DNA of 64,000 nucleotides from Polyporus tsugae (taxonomy: Eukaryota > Basidiomycota > Agaricomycetes > Polyporales > Polyporaceae), in assembly GCA_024305745.1 (NCBI GenBank), contig JAHRBS010000001.1, positions 1,612,001 to 1,676,000 of the forward strand, written 5' to 3'. The translations under genes and the position numbers were made by a program. Under the pieces are notes generated by a model, which was not told the DNA's origin, did not search any database, and saw only the letters and a list, made by a program, of their open reading frames with translations. This document shows, piece after piece, positions 1 to 13,500 of the stretch (the stretch's first letter is position 1; each line of letters opens with the position of its first letter).

Positions 1-1418
1 CTCACTTGCACGTACGATCTGGCGAGCTGGAAGGCGGGCTTTGGCACGCGATCTTGCGCTTGCGACAGAAGAAGCAGGCCAGGGTAAGCGGCTTCTTGGG
101 GCTGTCCTCGATTAACGATGATGGCCGGGGTATAGGCGGCGGGGGTGGAATACTCGGGATTGAGAGAACATGATGAGAGGGGAACAGTGCACGGGTGGCG
201 TCGTCCATGGGGCATGTGCTGTTGTGAAGGGTATGGATATCGTGTACTTGCTGTGGCCGCGGTGCGTGGATCAAGGAGTATGCGTAGCGAGAGGACGACG
301 GCGACACTGGGCTGGACCCATACCCTGACCCTTCGCCGGAAGGATCGATGCGGGGATATGAGTATGGGCAGGAGGGTGGTTGATAAAAGTGGACGTTGGT
401 GTGGCTAGGCAGGCCGGACAAGAAATGTGACTCCGCATGGGGCTCAGGGTGCGGGTAATTGTCGTAGCCAGGCTGCTGCTCGTACGCCATCCCACCTGCG
501 AGTCATTAAGCACAGACGTCAATCCATGGCAATGATTGGGCTAAGAAGGCGGCGCTCATACCTTGTTCTGGGAACCGATCACAATAAGCTCCTTCATCGA
601 TCGGCGAGTTGGTATAGCCTTCGTCGAAGTAGCCCCTGGTAGAATAAACGGGGTGGCTCGCGAATAAGGACGAGCCGACATTGTGGTAGGAGGAATGAGT
701 GTCAGGCAAGGAACAAGCGATAGCCTATAACAACAATTAGCCGCGTGGCCAAGTGGAGCGGGCAGTGCGGCTTACGGTATCGCAAGTGAGGTCCTGCTGA
801 TGGAACTTGGGCTTGGAGAACCCGGTCTTGTCGCCATTGTCCGAGCTGTCACCGTCATGCTGGGCATACGGCAAGCCTGAGGAGCGCATCGTGAGCTGCG
901 CGGCCACGCCACTCGCGAGCTTGGGCTGGTCGAGAGACGGGCTGGGAACGTTGACTGAGGCCGCCCGGTCTCCTCGCGTAGAGTATGAGCTAGCTGCGGA
1001 ATTGGTGGTATTGGACCCCGATTGGTTGGGGGCGACGAACGGGTAGGCGGCTATCGAGTTGTCCGGGGACCGATTGCAGCCCTCCGAGATAGTTATCTAG
1101 CGTGAAGTGTTACGAGATGTCTCGCGAACATGGACAAGACAGACTTACGGGATACGCAGTCTGGAGAAGCAGCCCGTATGGCGGGGACGCGCCAAAGTAA
1201 CCGGAGTCCGCGCCGTGCGCATACTGAGTCCCGGCGTGACCAGCAACGTAATCGGGACCTTCGTAGCCGTCCGGACGATGGTAGTAGCCAGCAACTGGTT
1301 CGAAGTCAGCTACATATGGTTGTTGTGCAGGAGGGTCGACGGGGGTGCCCAAGTAGTCTGAATCGGCATCGAAGTCGGGAGCGCCCTGGCATAGCTGCGG
1401 GAGTAGTTGGGCAGACAT
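1..1418 (-). CDS. Zn2Cys6 transcription factor, 3' part outside window
   Basis: This is the N-terminal part of a fungal binuclear zinc-cluster transcription factor, a nuclear DNA-binding regulator. The start chosen is the ATG at 1418-1416. Exon 1 runs to 1149 (donor GTAAGT), exon 2 is about 1081-776 (donor GTAAGC), and two more exons follow to the window edge, with reading frame kept across the junctions. The first roughly 300 residues are disordered and rich in Ser, Pro, Tyr and Gln. The zinc cluster begins near the left edge (ACFFCRKRKIAC), so the second half of the cluster and the regulatory domain lie outside the window. An internal rather than N-terminal zinc cluster is less common for the family. 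Target genes cannot be inferred. Confidence 0.8.
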
Positions 1419-4400
1419 GGGGGTAGCTAAAATGGCAAGTGTGCAAGAACGGCGTGATGGGCGCGGAAGCAGATGCAGACGAAGGGGGGCGGGGGTTGGC
1501 GAGGAGGATGCGAGTCGGAGCGAGGGCAAGGGGACGGACGGACGGCGGGGTCTTTGTAGGTCCCATCGTATATGAAGTGAAGAGCAAGAGGTGTGCAGGG
1601 TTGTGACGCTTAGCGCCGGCGCCTCGGGATAGGAATCCGGGTTAGATTCTCGACGAATTCGCAGTCAGATGATTCCTATTCATCATTTCCCATCTTCTGC
1701 ACTTTTGTCATCCCAGATTCCGACAGATATCCTTTTCGTTTTCCTTCCCTTTTCCATCCCATCCCCCACATCCGACCGCCTTCCTCGGTCCTCTCGATCC
1801 CCGAGGACTCGCTCGCTCCCACTGCGATCCCAAGGGTGAAAGGGTGGCTTCAGAATGCGCGCCAACCATGACATGTCTCAATTTGTATTTTATTCTGGGG
1901 TCGCAGCGGCCTGCCCGGGGCTCGCTGTAAAGGAAAGTGAATATCCTCGGGGCCCTCCCCTGGGCTTTATTCGCCCGATCCGGACAGGGTCCTCGCCGGT
2001 GCCTTCGCCTTGGTCTTGCCGGCTCAGACAGGGCCAATCGTCTGGCAAAACTTTACACCTCATCTTACTTACCAACACACTCCGACTCGTGCTCCTCCAC
2101 CCGGTGATGTCCGCAATCGACAGGCTCGGTCCACGCGTCTCCCAGGACACTGGGCTCGGAACGTGGAAGGCAATTCAGTGCACTGACGCCTCGACGTCAA
2201 TCAAATGGACAATTCGCCAGGTCTCCAGAAGCTATGCCGCAAGGTTCTCCAAACATCGTTCTGCAAGATTGCCGAGTCCGAAGCTCGCGCACGCATTATT
2301 TCCCAAGTCGCCGTCCAATACATCATGCTCGCAACTCGGTGTCGCTCACACGATGGGGACGACGCACTTTGTGCCCCACCTTCTGCTTAGCCTGACGCAG
2401 ATCTCGAACCTGGTGTTGGCCTTCAACGGATGTAGTACCACGTTCACTTGCTTGAATGAAATGCAGCCACATGCGCCTCGTGGTGCATCATTCACTGCCC
2501 ATGACTCGAGCATATGCTGCGCCAATCGAACGATACATCGTGGCCAACGGGCAGCTGCAGGTAGGCGGGGCAATGTCCCCCTGGCCATGCAGGTCATCGT
2601 CTTTCCGGTCTTCAACATTCAACCTTCCAAGTTCCTGCGGCGCACAGTGGGACCCTCATCATGGCGGTGGCAGTGCGTATGCCGGAGCTTTTACAGGGAC
2701 CAGTTTCCAAGCCAGGAGGTGCCATGGCTTCGTTGCATGAGGTCTCTGCAGGCGGTATCGGCGTTGAATACAAGCCGAATAGCATGACAATGTTGCGGCG
2801 CCGCACTACGCACGATACCGTGGAGGCAAGTCAGCCAATTGCAAGCAGCATGCGCCACAAAGGTGGTGTGGTCGTTGCACATACTGGAGCTGTTGAGTCA
2901 CTTGCAATACGTGGGCCCATCGCTCGAACCCGGTGCATCTGTTGGATGGAGGCAGCGTGGCCCATCACTGTTCTTTTGCGGCAATTGTTATTACGAACAT
3001 GGTTAGGAACTGCACCATCTCATAAGACCCACTTAGGTCGAGTTAGGTAAGACAATTGTAGGAGTTAGAAAAATGCCCCCGAGATCAACACCCTTGTTCC
3101 CGTCTGGAACCCTTCCGGGAAAAGGGCGTCTGTGCTAAATACAAAGTCGCCCTTCATCTCTGGATACGACCGACTTCCAGCTCTCTTCCAAATGCGGATT
3201 GGGCGATGAGCAGCAGCACAAAAATCATAGCGGTTCCCGTATCTGCCGCGCGCCACCATCGCCAGTGGCCTCGAAGACTTCACTTTGAGTTATAGTGCCC
3301 ACATCTTGAAACCTCCCTTCACGTGCCTCACACTGGAGCATCACCCGCTCCCCCCTCCAGCGTACGTGCGCGCCCTGGAGAGGTGATTGGTAAAGGGGGT
3401 CTGGCGATGGGCGGACGAGAGCAGGCCCTTCTGACATCACACGAACCTATTGAGAAATCCTTTCGCCTTATGTTCTCCCGTATGTTCGCATGCTCGTGCG
3501 TCTTGGGAAGATCAGAACGATGGTGCGAACACACGGCTCGCTCTTCATTTCGCTGTCCTCGGGCACTCGTGCCGTTTTCTCCCTATTACTCCAGCCAATC
3601 GCGAGCCCGGAAGCCCGCGGCAACGCCGAACCGGTAGTCAGCCCAATGGAAATCACAAAACGGGATTTATTGAGGCAGAACGCACAGCGCCTTCTTCGCC
3701 TTCGCGTTCAGAGAACGAGTGGTCACCACGCTCCCAGGGCCTCCAGAACGCGAAGGCGAAGGTCGGAGTCGGGGCTGAATCATTGGCACGACGCTGCGCT
3801 GGGTCTCGGTCGGTGTTGAAAACGCTGCACCCGGGCCAGCGCACGGGTAACTTCGCACCCATCTTCGTCGGCCTCGTCCGTCTTCCCCTTCCCTGCGCGC
3901 GCAGACATGCTACGCGATCGCCCTCAATCTAGACCGGGCACACGAAGCGAAGCTTCGCTACGCGGCCCAGGGCACTTCAGGGTTCGCTTCACCCTGTCCG
4001 GGCCGTTCGCTCCCCAAGCTGCGTCCATGCCCTTATTTGGACCTGCAGCCCCGGCCACGATGCTGCGACGCAGAGCATGTGTCTGCGCGCGCGAGCACGG
4101 CCATAATCGAGGGGCGGGCACTGAGCCCGCGAAGGTGGTAAATCCCAACGTCAAACGCCGCACGCCGCACGCTGGAGCACGTCCCGCGTCAGCGTGCAGC
4201 GTGTCCGACAAGGTCTTGAGTTGTTCTCCCGCGGCGCCGACCAAGACCGCAGTAGGCAGGTTTTCTCCGCCGATAGGACCCTCGAATGCGGGCATAAGAC
4301 GACCAAGAACGCGCCCCACGTCGAAGCCGGGCGCGTTCTGGTCGTGCCAACCGCGGCATTTGCGGCTCCCGCATTAGTGTCGACACGACTGCTCCCGGCG

Positions 4401-5660
4401 CCGGCAACGCCGCTAGGTCGCGCACGAAGCGTGGTCGGCGAGACGTGAGACGCGCTCCTGCAGAATGAGAACGTCAAGGAGTGGAGGGGCAGGGGCTGGC
4501 GCACTAATAGCGCGAGGCCCAGACGGCCGACGCGAGCCCCTCGGATTCGAACGGACGTGGGTTCAAGTGTCGGAGAACGTCGAGAGCCGTGCGAAGCCGT
4601 TGCGTGCATGAGTGCTTCACTGCACCCATCCCGAGCTGGCGCTGGCCACTGTGTACTGATCGGGGACTGATTGTGGGCCCCCTCGGCGATATAGCTCTAT
4701 CGATGCGCTCCCAGAAGCAAGAACCCAGAACTGAGACGCACGAACCTTAACTGGGTCCAAACCCGTCGTGCGCTCGCCCAAGCGCCGCATTATCGCACTC
4801 AATCATCTTGAAGTTTAGTCGTCACTATAAGATCCGAGATGGGCGACGTGTGATCGGGCTTCGGGGCAGAACGCGAAGATCCCTGTGGAGGTGGTTGGGC
4901 TCGGAGCGCGCTTTGCAAATTTGGATGCGGCTGGCGCTCGCAGCGATGGAGTTCAGTCAATGTCGGGGACGCAGGTTGGACGGTGGTCACTGGGTGTCTC
5001 GTTGGTCGGCTGCCAAAGACAAAGGGTTAGCTAAACGCGTGCTTTTGGATCGGAACATGCACGTGTTGGTGGATGCGTCTCACAACGAATCAACGTTGTA
5101 TGGTCAGGCGATATCGGAGGAACAGCTGTTCGCTCATTCATGCAGTCGCGCGCACATCTGGGAGGCCGGGTGCGGACCAGCGAAGAACGTGTCCTGAGGT
5201 ACATGAAAGCAGTTAGTACTAGTATGGGCGACGCGTAACGCGAGGACCCCGGATCGTGCCTTTCATTGTTCTGTGTCAATGCCACAGAACTGGTAAATGA
5301 ACTACTGCGACCAGACCGCATAACGCCCGCCGTAAGCTCGTCCTACGCTGAAACATGCGTCACGACGTTCGGGCTGTACCATCCTCTCGACACTCCGTTC
5401 CACGTTCATGTGAAGTGCACCACGTACCGAGCGTCGAAGACAGCTTGCGGGCTTCGCACAGGCGAGGGAAGGCCGCGGACAAGAAGTTTCTTCATGTCAG
5501 CGCAGTCTAAGTGTGTCGAGCTTCAGATTACGTTCCTTGTCAAGGCTCCCACTGTGATAAGGATGATGCTGTAATCCGATATAATGAATACAGATGGTCG
5601 CAAAATCCCCGGAAACGGCCCTGCAACCCATTACACATGGGAACGTTTGCTGTGATCGCG
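1419..5660. other. 4.2 kb stretch with no resolvable gene
   Basis: Open frames exist on both strands, the longest at 1855-2787 (+), but none has a recognisable domain or a convincing set of splice-linked exons. The segment at about 3450-4600 is especially GC-rich and all frames look random. A short perfect palindrome (AGCGAAGCTTCGCT) sits near 3948. The first few hundred bases next to 1419 are presumably the promoter and 5' leader of the zinc-cluster gene, and the last few hundred the 3' flank of the Spc3 gene. Degenerate mobile DNA cannot be excluded. Confidence 0.4.
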
Positions 5661-6716
5661 TCATGATCGGTCCTGGCTCTCGGGGAAAGGAACAGGGTCG
5701 ACAGTACGGGCTGCCTCACCGTAGGTGAGGACCCCAACATACGGCATCACATTGTACTTGAGGGTATAGTGGGCCGGCGGCACGTCCCTATGGAGATGAG
5801 TTTGTTAGCATTTGTCTTCACATTTGTCGAGCAACAGGAGCGGAAGCGAGAGGCGAACACTTCTTGCGCAGCACGTACGACGGAGTGCGAAGGGTGCGGC
5901 CTCCAAGCATGGAGGGGCACTCAAGCATTCGTAAGATCTTCGAATCGAGAGATGCGAGCTGCATGAAAGGCCGCAAGTCATGGAACCATGAAGGTGCCGA
6001 GTAGTGATAAACAGACTAAGGGAGTTCTCAGCCTGCCATGAGCATGAGATCCGGGGGTTCGGAACTGGTTTACGGAGCGGGATATCCGGCATGGCTCGAG
6101 ACAGCGACGAATGGGGAAGATCGGAACGTCCGGGAGGGTACTCACTCAAAGGATGTGCTGACTTCGCGGAACACGTATTTGTTTCGTCCAGCAACTGAGA
6201 TCTGGGCATCTGCCTTGCGGCGGACAATGCGGTCCCAGATGACAACGTCGTTTTTCGTCTGTATGTGCTGGTCAGGTATGCTTGGCAACTGCAAGGGTGG
6301 ATATATGCTTACGCCCTGCTTGTTTGGGTACTCGGCGGCAACGTATAAGAAAAGTTGCTTCGTGTTCCAGTTGAAGAGGGGTGTGAGATCTTTGAGCGGC
6401 GATTGGGTGAGCCTGTAAATATTTATTTCGGCGAAGGAAATCCTAACCTGCTGTGAGATTGAAGTTTACGAAAGTGAAGTCTTGGTTCTTGATCGCATAT
6501 CGACGTGCGTTGCCGGGGAAGCTGAACGCGTATCAGATAGGGGAGCAGACGACTTTGAAAGAGCACGCACACATTGATGTTGGTCACGGTCAGGTGGCCT
6601 GGTGGAGGAGTTGGGGTGAAAAGATATGAGGAGAGAGAGATGGCACCAAGAAGGACCATGAGACAGGTCGAGAGCATGGCGGAGACATTGTTGATCCTGG
6701 AGTAGATGGTATGCAT
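5661..6716 (-). CDS. SPC3: Signal peptidase complex subunit 3 (Spc22/23)
   Basis: This is the subunit of the ER signal peptidase complex that supports cleavage of signal peptides from secretory proteins. The protein starts at the ATG at 6716-6714 with MHTIYSRINNVSAML, followed by one membrane segment (about residues 12-32: TCLMVLLGAISLSSYLF), then a lumenal domain. Family motifs are spread over five exons: NFNLTADLTPLFNWNTKQLF, the segment around VIWDRIVRRKADAQI, and HYTLKYNVMPYVGVLTYGEA. Introns are short except the last, of about 355 nt between roughly 6137 and 5783. The stop is TGA at 5663-5661. Length is about 180 residues, as usual for the family. It is transcribed divergently from the acyltransferase gene at 7086, so the two share about 370 bp of upstream DNA. 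Identification rests on remembered family sequence but several motifs agree in order. Confidence 0.9.
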
Positions 6717-7085
6717 GCTGACCGTCTAGACCGAGGGAGCTGAAGTGAACAGGTCGGACAGTGCCCAAGACGACGGCGCGGGGAGGAGGATGAGTGGTAG
6801 TGGTGGACTGGCCAACGGAGGGGAGGTCCGAGTCTTGCCATGGCCACGTACACCGATGTCGTTCGCGCACGTGTTGGCATGGAGGGCGGGTCGGCGGGCC
6901 GGGGAGAGACATCAAGGGGAGGACAGGACAGGGCGGGCGAGGACAGAGACTCAGAGAGCCATCACACACGTCGACCCCCTTGGACCTGTCTTGGACCTCT
7001 CCCGCACCCGCCGACTGCCACCCCCCACCCCAGCTCTTTCCCTGCTCCTCCACCACACCCCGCTGCCGTTTCCTCCCTGCTGGCC
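6717..7085. promoter_or_regulatory. Shared divergent promoter region, SPC3 / acyltransferase
   Basis: This 369-base gap separates the start codons of two divergently transcribed genes. Bases near 7010-7075 form a C-rich, pyrimidine-biased tract just upstream of the acyltransferase ATG, typical of fungal 5' leaders. No TATA box was found that could be assigned with confidence. Open frames here are by-products of base composition. Confidence 0.5.
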
Positions 7086-10000
7086 ATGTCGGACGCATAC
7101 ATTGTCCACAGAATTATCCGCCGCATCGCGGGCTGGGCCGTCGTGTCCTTCTTCACCGAGATTCACGTAGTGGGCGGCGAGAATGTTCCGAAGCACGGCC
7201 CAATTATTGTGTGAGTCCCATTGTACCCTCCTGTCCTCCTTATCGTATCCCCGTCCCCATATTCTTCCGACGTCCGTACTCTACAATCTGCTGCGCCATG
7301 CACTCCAGGCATTCCGGCAAAAGTATCTCTGCTTCTCCAGCACGAGAGGGGCATGGTTCCTCCCCCACAGTCGCGTGGCATGCCACTATCACGCATGTTT
7401 CTTCCAGGCACTTCCGCCCCTCAGCTAGATGCATACCCACGTTGTTCGCACATGAGGCACCAAGCTCTTTATGAAATAGACTTCCCCATTACCTCCCTTT
7501 AGCCATTGGATCCGTTTGCCGACTTCTCCAGCTTCAGCCTTTCGGTCTCAAGCCTTGCCGCTGCCAGCACCTACCCTTCTAGCCACCGATCAGCCCGGCA
7601 TGTCCGTTTCCTCACTCGGATGCTGCTCTATTTTTCCGAAGATGTCTTCACCGCGAGGCGCGCCGCTTCATACACTTGAAACTTCAGTCCTGGTCCTCGA
7701 ACTCAAACTCAACATACACCCCGAGAATTTTATCCACACTTCTGTGATTTGTGACCGAGACGATGTTCATATTCTGACCGCTTCTCGCAATTAGAACCGC
7801 GACGCACCATAATATGATGCTTGACCCCGCCATCTTGTGTACGTGACACGCATGTCTACCAATCTCGCCCACTCATTTCCACCCAGCTTGCGCATTTCCG
7901 TACAAGAGGATAATGCACTACTGGGCCAAAGGCACGTGCTTCTCAAATTCAGGGAGCGTTGTCATTCACCGGCCTTCTAGCGTCCTTGTTTGCCAATCCC
8001 GCCATGAAATACATCCTGACGTCCGCCTGCAACATCCCCGTCGACCGCAAGGCGCAAGACAGGCGTCTTCTCTTCCGTGGAACCTTCCGGGCCCTGGCTG
8101 AGGGCAAGGCTGTGGCGTTGTTCCCCGAGGGTACAAGTTATACCGAACCGCGCATCATGCAGGTCAAAGATGGCGCTGCGTGGGCTGCACTAGAATACAT
8201 CAAATGGGCGCAGGAGAATCCAGACAAAGTCAGACCCGGCGCCGAGAATGTCATGATCGTCCCCGCCACGATCGTCTATACGAACAAATCCAAGTACCGT
8301 AGTCAGGTCGGTGACGTCGATATTTACACATCCCAATTTTACTCTGACACCCCTTACGTCTTAAGGTGATTATGGAGTAAGTTCCCTAGGACCCTCGCGA
8401 CATCCAGAGTTTCATGGTCACTGTGTCAGGTTTGGACAGCCTATTAGGATGGAAGACTACCTTGGACAGTTCATGTCCGGGGAGGAGGGAGCACCCCGGG
8501 CAGCCGTCAAGCGTTTAACGGCGGTGATTGAAAGAGAGCTCACCCAGTCGACGATCAATGCACCTGACTGGTCAGTAGGTCTGTTCCTTGGCTATTTTCT
8601 TGACACTGACGCTGGCCTGGCACTCATTACAGGGACACCCTTTACGCTGCTCGGATGGCGCGAGACTTCTTGTGGCTAGATGAACGGTCTATCAACCTCG
8701 ATGACTTCGTAACCATCTCCCAAACGTAGGTTCTAGGATTCGGCTCCCGTCCGAGGGTCTGTGACAAGCTAACTCTGCATGCAGTCTCGTCGACCTCTTC
8801 TCTACACCCGACCTCGTCCCGAACATGAATGCAATCAAACGCCACCTCCTCACGTACTATTCTCTCCTCGAATCAACCCACCTCACGAATTCTGTTCTCT
8901 CTTCCCTGCCCCTGCCAGCTACCCTCGATCCCCGCCAGTCCGTTCCTCTGCCTAGCCGCTTGTTCACGTTGAGTCTTCTCGTTCGAGACTCCATCGCACT
9001 TCTCCTTCCTCTTCCTTTTTTCATTGTTCCTCTCCTGCTTCACGCCCCGGCGTATTTAATGGGTTACTTCGGCGCCCGGCTGGCAGAGGACGAGGAGGAG
9101 ACTCAGGCGCAGAACAAAGTCGTGTTCGGGTTGCTCCTCCTCCTAATGATATATCCCGCCGCGTTCTTCTTCCTTTGGGCATTCCTGTGGTATACTCCGG
9201 TGGGCGCTCTCGTCGCAGGGTCTTTCGTCTTCCTTTTCGCGATGTACCACAACCGGCTGATCAACCGTGAGTCTCTCCCGTTTCTCCGGGGCCCGAGCCC
9301 TCCGTTCATAATGTCTCTGACCCTTCCTTTGCTTGCCACCTCATCCACCTCGCGTACTCACATGCATGCACTCAGACTCATATGATCGGTGAGTACTGCG
9401 CGCCGCAGGCGCACCCCACTCATCTTCCCAGAACCTAACTGACACCTGTTCTGATCTGGCCTCTCTGCAGCACCAAGCGTCTGGTCGCTGCCTGGCGGGT
9501 CCTCGTTGGCGTCTGGGCACCAAAGCGGTGGGACCTCTCCCGCTCCGCGGTCGCCCAGTACACCGTCCCCAGGATCCCCCCAGAGAACCCGTGGGTAGAC
9601 CGCACCAAAGTCAAGACGAAGTCCCAGCCAGTCACGCCGTCCCCTACCCCTCCCCTGACGGCTCCCTCAACTTCGACCCCCGCCATCGCCAACGCCACTG
9701 CTCGCCCGAGCACCGGCTCTGGTTCTGATTCTGGAAAGCGCCGCCGGCCGCCTTCCCGCCGCCTCATCCGGCACGTCCTCAGCGCACGCGTCGAGGCCGC
9801 CAAGGCGCTCGCTTCGCTCTTCACCCAGCTCGACCGCGCACCCGACGGCCAGCGCGTCCGCGCCGCCGTGCACCTCGCGCACGCTTTCGGCGGTGGCGTC
9901 GACCCGCCCGAACCCACGCTCGAGCGCGAGTCGCCCGACGACGACGTCGCAGCTGTGCCCGAGCCGCAGGGCTGGCGGCGCGCGCGTGAGGTCGTCGCCT

Positions 10001-10149
10001 TCCTGCGCACGCACGGCGCCAAGTTCCGGGCACTCGCGGCCCCCGTCGAAGGCGACTGGGCGGCGCTGAGCAGCGATGGGGATGAGAGCGAGAGCGTCAG
10101 CACGTCGGAGAAGGATGACATCGTGTGGGTGCCCTCGAGCCAGCAGTGA
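7086..10149 (+). CDS. Glycerol-3-phosphate / DHAP acyltransferase (Sct1/Gpt2-like)
   Basis: This membrane enzyme of the PlsC family puts the first acyl chain on glycerol-3-phosphate or dihydroxyacetone phosphate at the ER, starting phospholipid and triacylglycerol synthesis. The start MSDAYIVHRIIRRIAG is at 7086. Exon 1 is followed by a 585-nt intron, then a small exon (about 7796-7834) carrying the catalytic motif HHNMMLD, then FPYKRIMHYWAKG, the substrate-binding region VALFPEGTS and VPATIVYTNKSKYRSQV. The C-terminal half has paired hydrophobic segments (LLLPLPFFIVPLLL, then VVFGLLLLLMIYPAAFFFLW) and a long basic, Ser/Pro-rich cytosolic tail ending at the stop at 10147-10149. Architecture matches fungal Sct1/Gpt2. 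A second, clearly different acyltransferase lies at 23.7-25.8 kb. Whether it prefers glycerol-3-phosphate or DHAP cannot be told. Confidence 0.9.
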
Positions 10150-10591
10150 GGACTGGCGGTGTCTCGGTGCTGTCGGATACGGGCTGGGTTCGAGAGGACG
10201 CGTCATCCACAGGGGGGTCACGCAAGTGTTTGGCTTGGAGTGCCTCTTCCTTGGTTTCTCACATACTAAAGCGGTCTTACTCATCTAATTCTGGATTATG
10301 CTCTCCCCATACCCTCAAAGGTCTCGTCTTCACACCGTTTCTTGGATCCATGTAAACGTCAGAGTGATGCCTCGGACGAGGCAGGGGATAATGATATCAG
10401 CTTACAGTACAGTACAGTGCGGGGCGGGGGAACTACAAGGGTATAGACGAAGAAAACGGTCTATCGGATAGCGAGAGATGTGGATGGGAGTTGGAGAGTA
10501 CAAATGCAACGTACAGAGGAAAGTGGAAGGGAATAAGTTACGTGGAGTCCGGTGGTCGTCGAAGTCCAGGGGTGAACATAGGTTACAGCAA
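10150..10591. other. Convergent 3' intergenic region
   Basis: This gap lies between the stop codons of the acyltransferase (+) and adenylate cyclase (-) and should hold both 3' untranslated regions. A short AGTACAGT-type tandem repeat (cagtacagtacagtgc) occurs near 10405-10420. No gene is seen. Confidence 0.5.
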
Positions 10592-13500
10592 TCATAGCGG
10601 GATCGGACGGCACAGCTCGAAAATCCTGTCCCGCAACTCAGCTTGAGGACCAAGCTGGCCCTCGATGCTGCACATTTGCATGAATGCCAATTTGGTCAAC
10701 GCGTTGTCGATACGGAGCGATAAGGAGTGGAGGACGGTAGTAAGGTGCGCGTCCGACGACGTCTTATCCATGACGGGCAGGTAGAGGCTCGGATCGTCGT
10801 ACACGACCACTGAGTACTCTGCCATCGGGTCCGGTGTCTGCTGCGGTTGACCAGTAGCGGATGCGATGCTGCCTTTGCGAGCCGGGATAGGACGGAAGAC
10901 GCGCGAATTGGCCAGGGTCTCCAAGCGAACACAGAGAAGACCAAGCTCGCGCATCTGCTCCACGCTGAACTGCACGCGCGAACCTGACGCAGTCGGCGCG
11001 GTTTCGAAAGCTTCGAGGTCGTGTCGGCCAGCAAGGTCAGCAGGGTACAACACTGAGAGGTTCTCGGGAACTTCCAGACCCTTGAGCTTGACCTCGCCCA
11101 CGGAGAAGATCTTGACACCCATCCTCCGGATAGCATCGATGGCGTTTGGGGGTTGGACGTACGAGTACTCTGTCTTCGGACCCGTGTCCAGGATGCGTGC
11201 GTTAATCTCCTTAATGACGTCCGCGCTGCACATGATCTGGCCACCTGCCGCAACAGCGTTGACTCGGGCTGCACGATTGACCATGGGACCAAAGTAGTCC
11301 ATACGCCCGGTGACAGGGTCAGGCTCGCACACGGGCTGCCCACAGTGGATACCCATACGCAGCGACAACCCACGGGCGATGACCCCACCTCGCGGATCCT
11401 GTATCTCTTTCCCATCCTCGCACTCCAGGAGCTCCAGGGGCCACGCGCAGCTGAGCAACTGCGACTGGACGCTCATGCACCACCACACCGCAGACAGCGT
11501 GGTCGGGAAGGAGCACATAAACGCATCCCCTTCAGTCTTGACCTCGTATCCACCACAGAAGCGCAGAAGACGGCGCAGAAGGTTGTTGTGGAGGACCATG
11601 GCTGATTGCATGCCCGGGTTGACTTCCCAGAGATGCGTCGAGTTGCGGATATCAGTGAACACCAGCGCTACATGACTTATCGGGGGAGAGACCTCGTCGT
11701 CCAGGCGGGAGATGTCTCGGTTGATGATCTCCTTCCGTTTCTGCTTCGCCAGACGAGCGAGAACTTCCTCGGGGATCACGGGTTCCTGGCTGAATGATGG
11801 GTCGCGAAGAATGTGACGGTTGAACAGGTCGGAAACCTTGATGACCATGATCATCGTCGTGCCCTCTGCGCCGTAACAGATAGCGAAGTCGCGGAGCTTC
11901 TGCGCAGCGATCATGGGATCTCGCTCCTTGCGTGCAATGTCGACCGCCGTCTGGTAGGAGACGTAGTCCCAGAGGGCACGGTTGCCGACGATGACGAACT
12001 CGTCGGATTCGGTGAGGTCGTAGACGTATACGTCTGGACGAGGGTTGACCACGGGGAGGAGGTAGTAGAACCCAAAGGACCGCGATACATCGATCTCGTC
12101 ATTCACTAACCCCTTGGGCGACACCCAACCTTCAGCCGCTCGAATACGTTGGGTCTCGTGTCGATCGAAGGGATCGTGCATGCGCGATACCAGTTGCGCG
12201 ATGCCCTGGCGGGAGATGACTGCGAGAGCATTACCGGCGTTTGCGGCGTACAGGGTGCGGCCAACGAGGTAGAGAACGATGCCCGACGCTCCAATCTTGT
12301 CATGGATAGTCGCAGACATCGCTGATGCACTGACATGCGACATTTTTCGCCCCGAGTTCGCATAGAGATGGTCGTGCAGATACTTGTTCAGCTTCAAGAA
12401 CGACCTTCGCAGTGCGTCCTGGACCTTCTCATGGACCGCGAGCTTGTTAAGCTCATCCGTGAAGACGCGTAGGAAGTTGTCGTGGAGGTACTTCGTGAGA
12501 CGATTGTTGCTCGCGATATGCGACGCGCGTCCGAACATGGCGAAGATGGCCTCGTCGTGCCTACCGCGGAAGTGCGGTTGGACCAAGTCGATCATAGTGA
12601 CATGCTCTGTCATCCCGAGCGTGTCGGCGATACCGTACGCCATCCCGTTGACATCCGCCATAGACGTACGTACGCGACGGTCATCGTTCTCGTCCGGGAT
12701 GTTCGTCTGCATGCCTAAGGTGACATCCATGAGACCAAGGATGCGTAACTGCGTCAAGCTCGAGAAGTCGGAAAGCTGTTGGTGGTTCCCAGACTGTCTG
12801 TGGTTCATGTCCGGCTTAATCTCTAAACGCTTGTTCCCCGACAAGTTTAGGTATCGTAGGTTCGTGTTGAAGTTCCTGCGTTAGCCGAAAACGTTAACGA
12901 CTGTAAAAAGTGGGGTAATACGACACATAAGACGATGACTGACCAGTTCCAATCATACTCCCAATTGCTAATATTGTACTTCAACACGTTGCTGCCGACA
13001 TCCATGACCGTCAAGTTGAGCAGCTTGCTGATCTCCCGGGGGAGCGTCTGCAACTTGTTGCCGTTCAGGAACAGGACCTCTAACCTCGTCATATGCTGCA
13101 AGTTCTCCGTCGGAATCGCTGAAATCGTGTTCCCGCTGAGGTAGAGCTCCTTCAACTGCGTCAGGTTCCGGAAGAAGCTGCCCGGCAGCTGTTGGATGTT
13201 GTTGAACGACAGGTTGAGGACCCGCAACTCCTTCAAGAGCGCGAGCGGGTGCAACGAATCCGCCGTGAGACTGTTCTCCCCGACGTAGAGCTTCTCAAGC
13301 GACGAGGCGAGTACAGGAAGGGTGGATCCAGTGATCGAACTGTTCGACGCCTTCCTGTCCGAGAGCAAGCTGACCGTACTGCCCCAGGTTTGTGCAGCCA
13401 GAACGTCCAGGTCTATGGACCCGGGAGGGAGGTTCCAAGTACTGATGACATTGGAAGTGACGTTGATGACCTGGAGCGACGGACAGTTCCACAGGCTCAT

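Noticed and set aside
1855..2787. 310-codon plus-strand open frame
   Set aside because: No domain and no codon preference. Composition-driven frames of similar length occur on other strands here.
4520..4580. tRNA T-arm-like sequence (CGTTCGAATCCG on the minus strand)
   Set aside because: The flanking bases do not pair into a T stem and no acceptor or anticodon stem could be found.
6466..7098. 210-codon minus-strand open frame
   Set aside because: It overlaps SPC3 exon 1 in another frame and runs across the divergent promoter; no domain.
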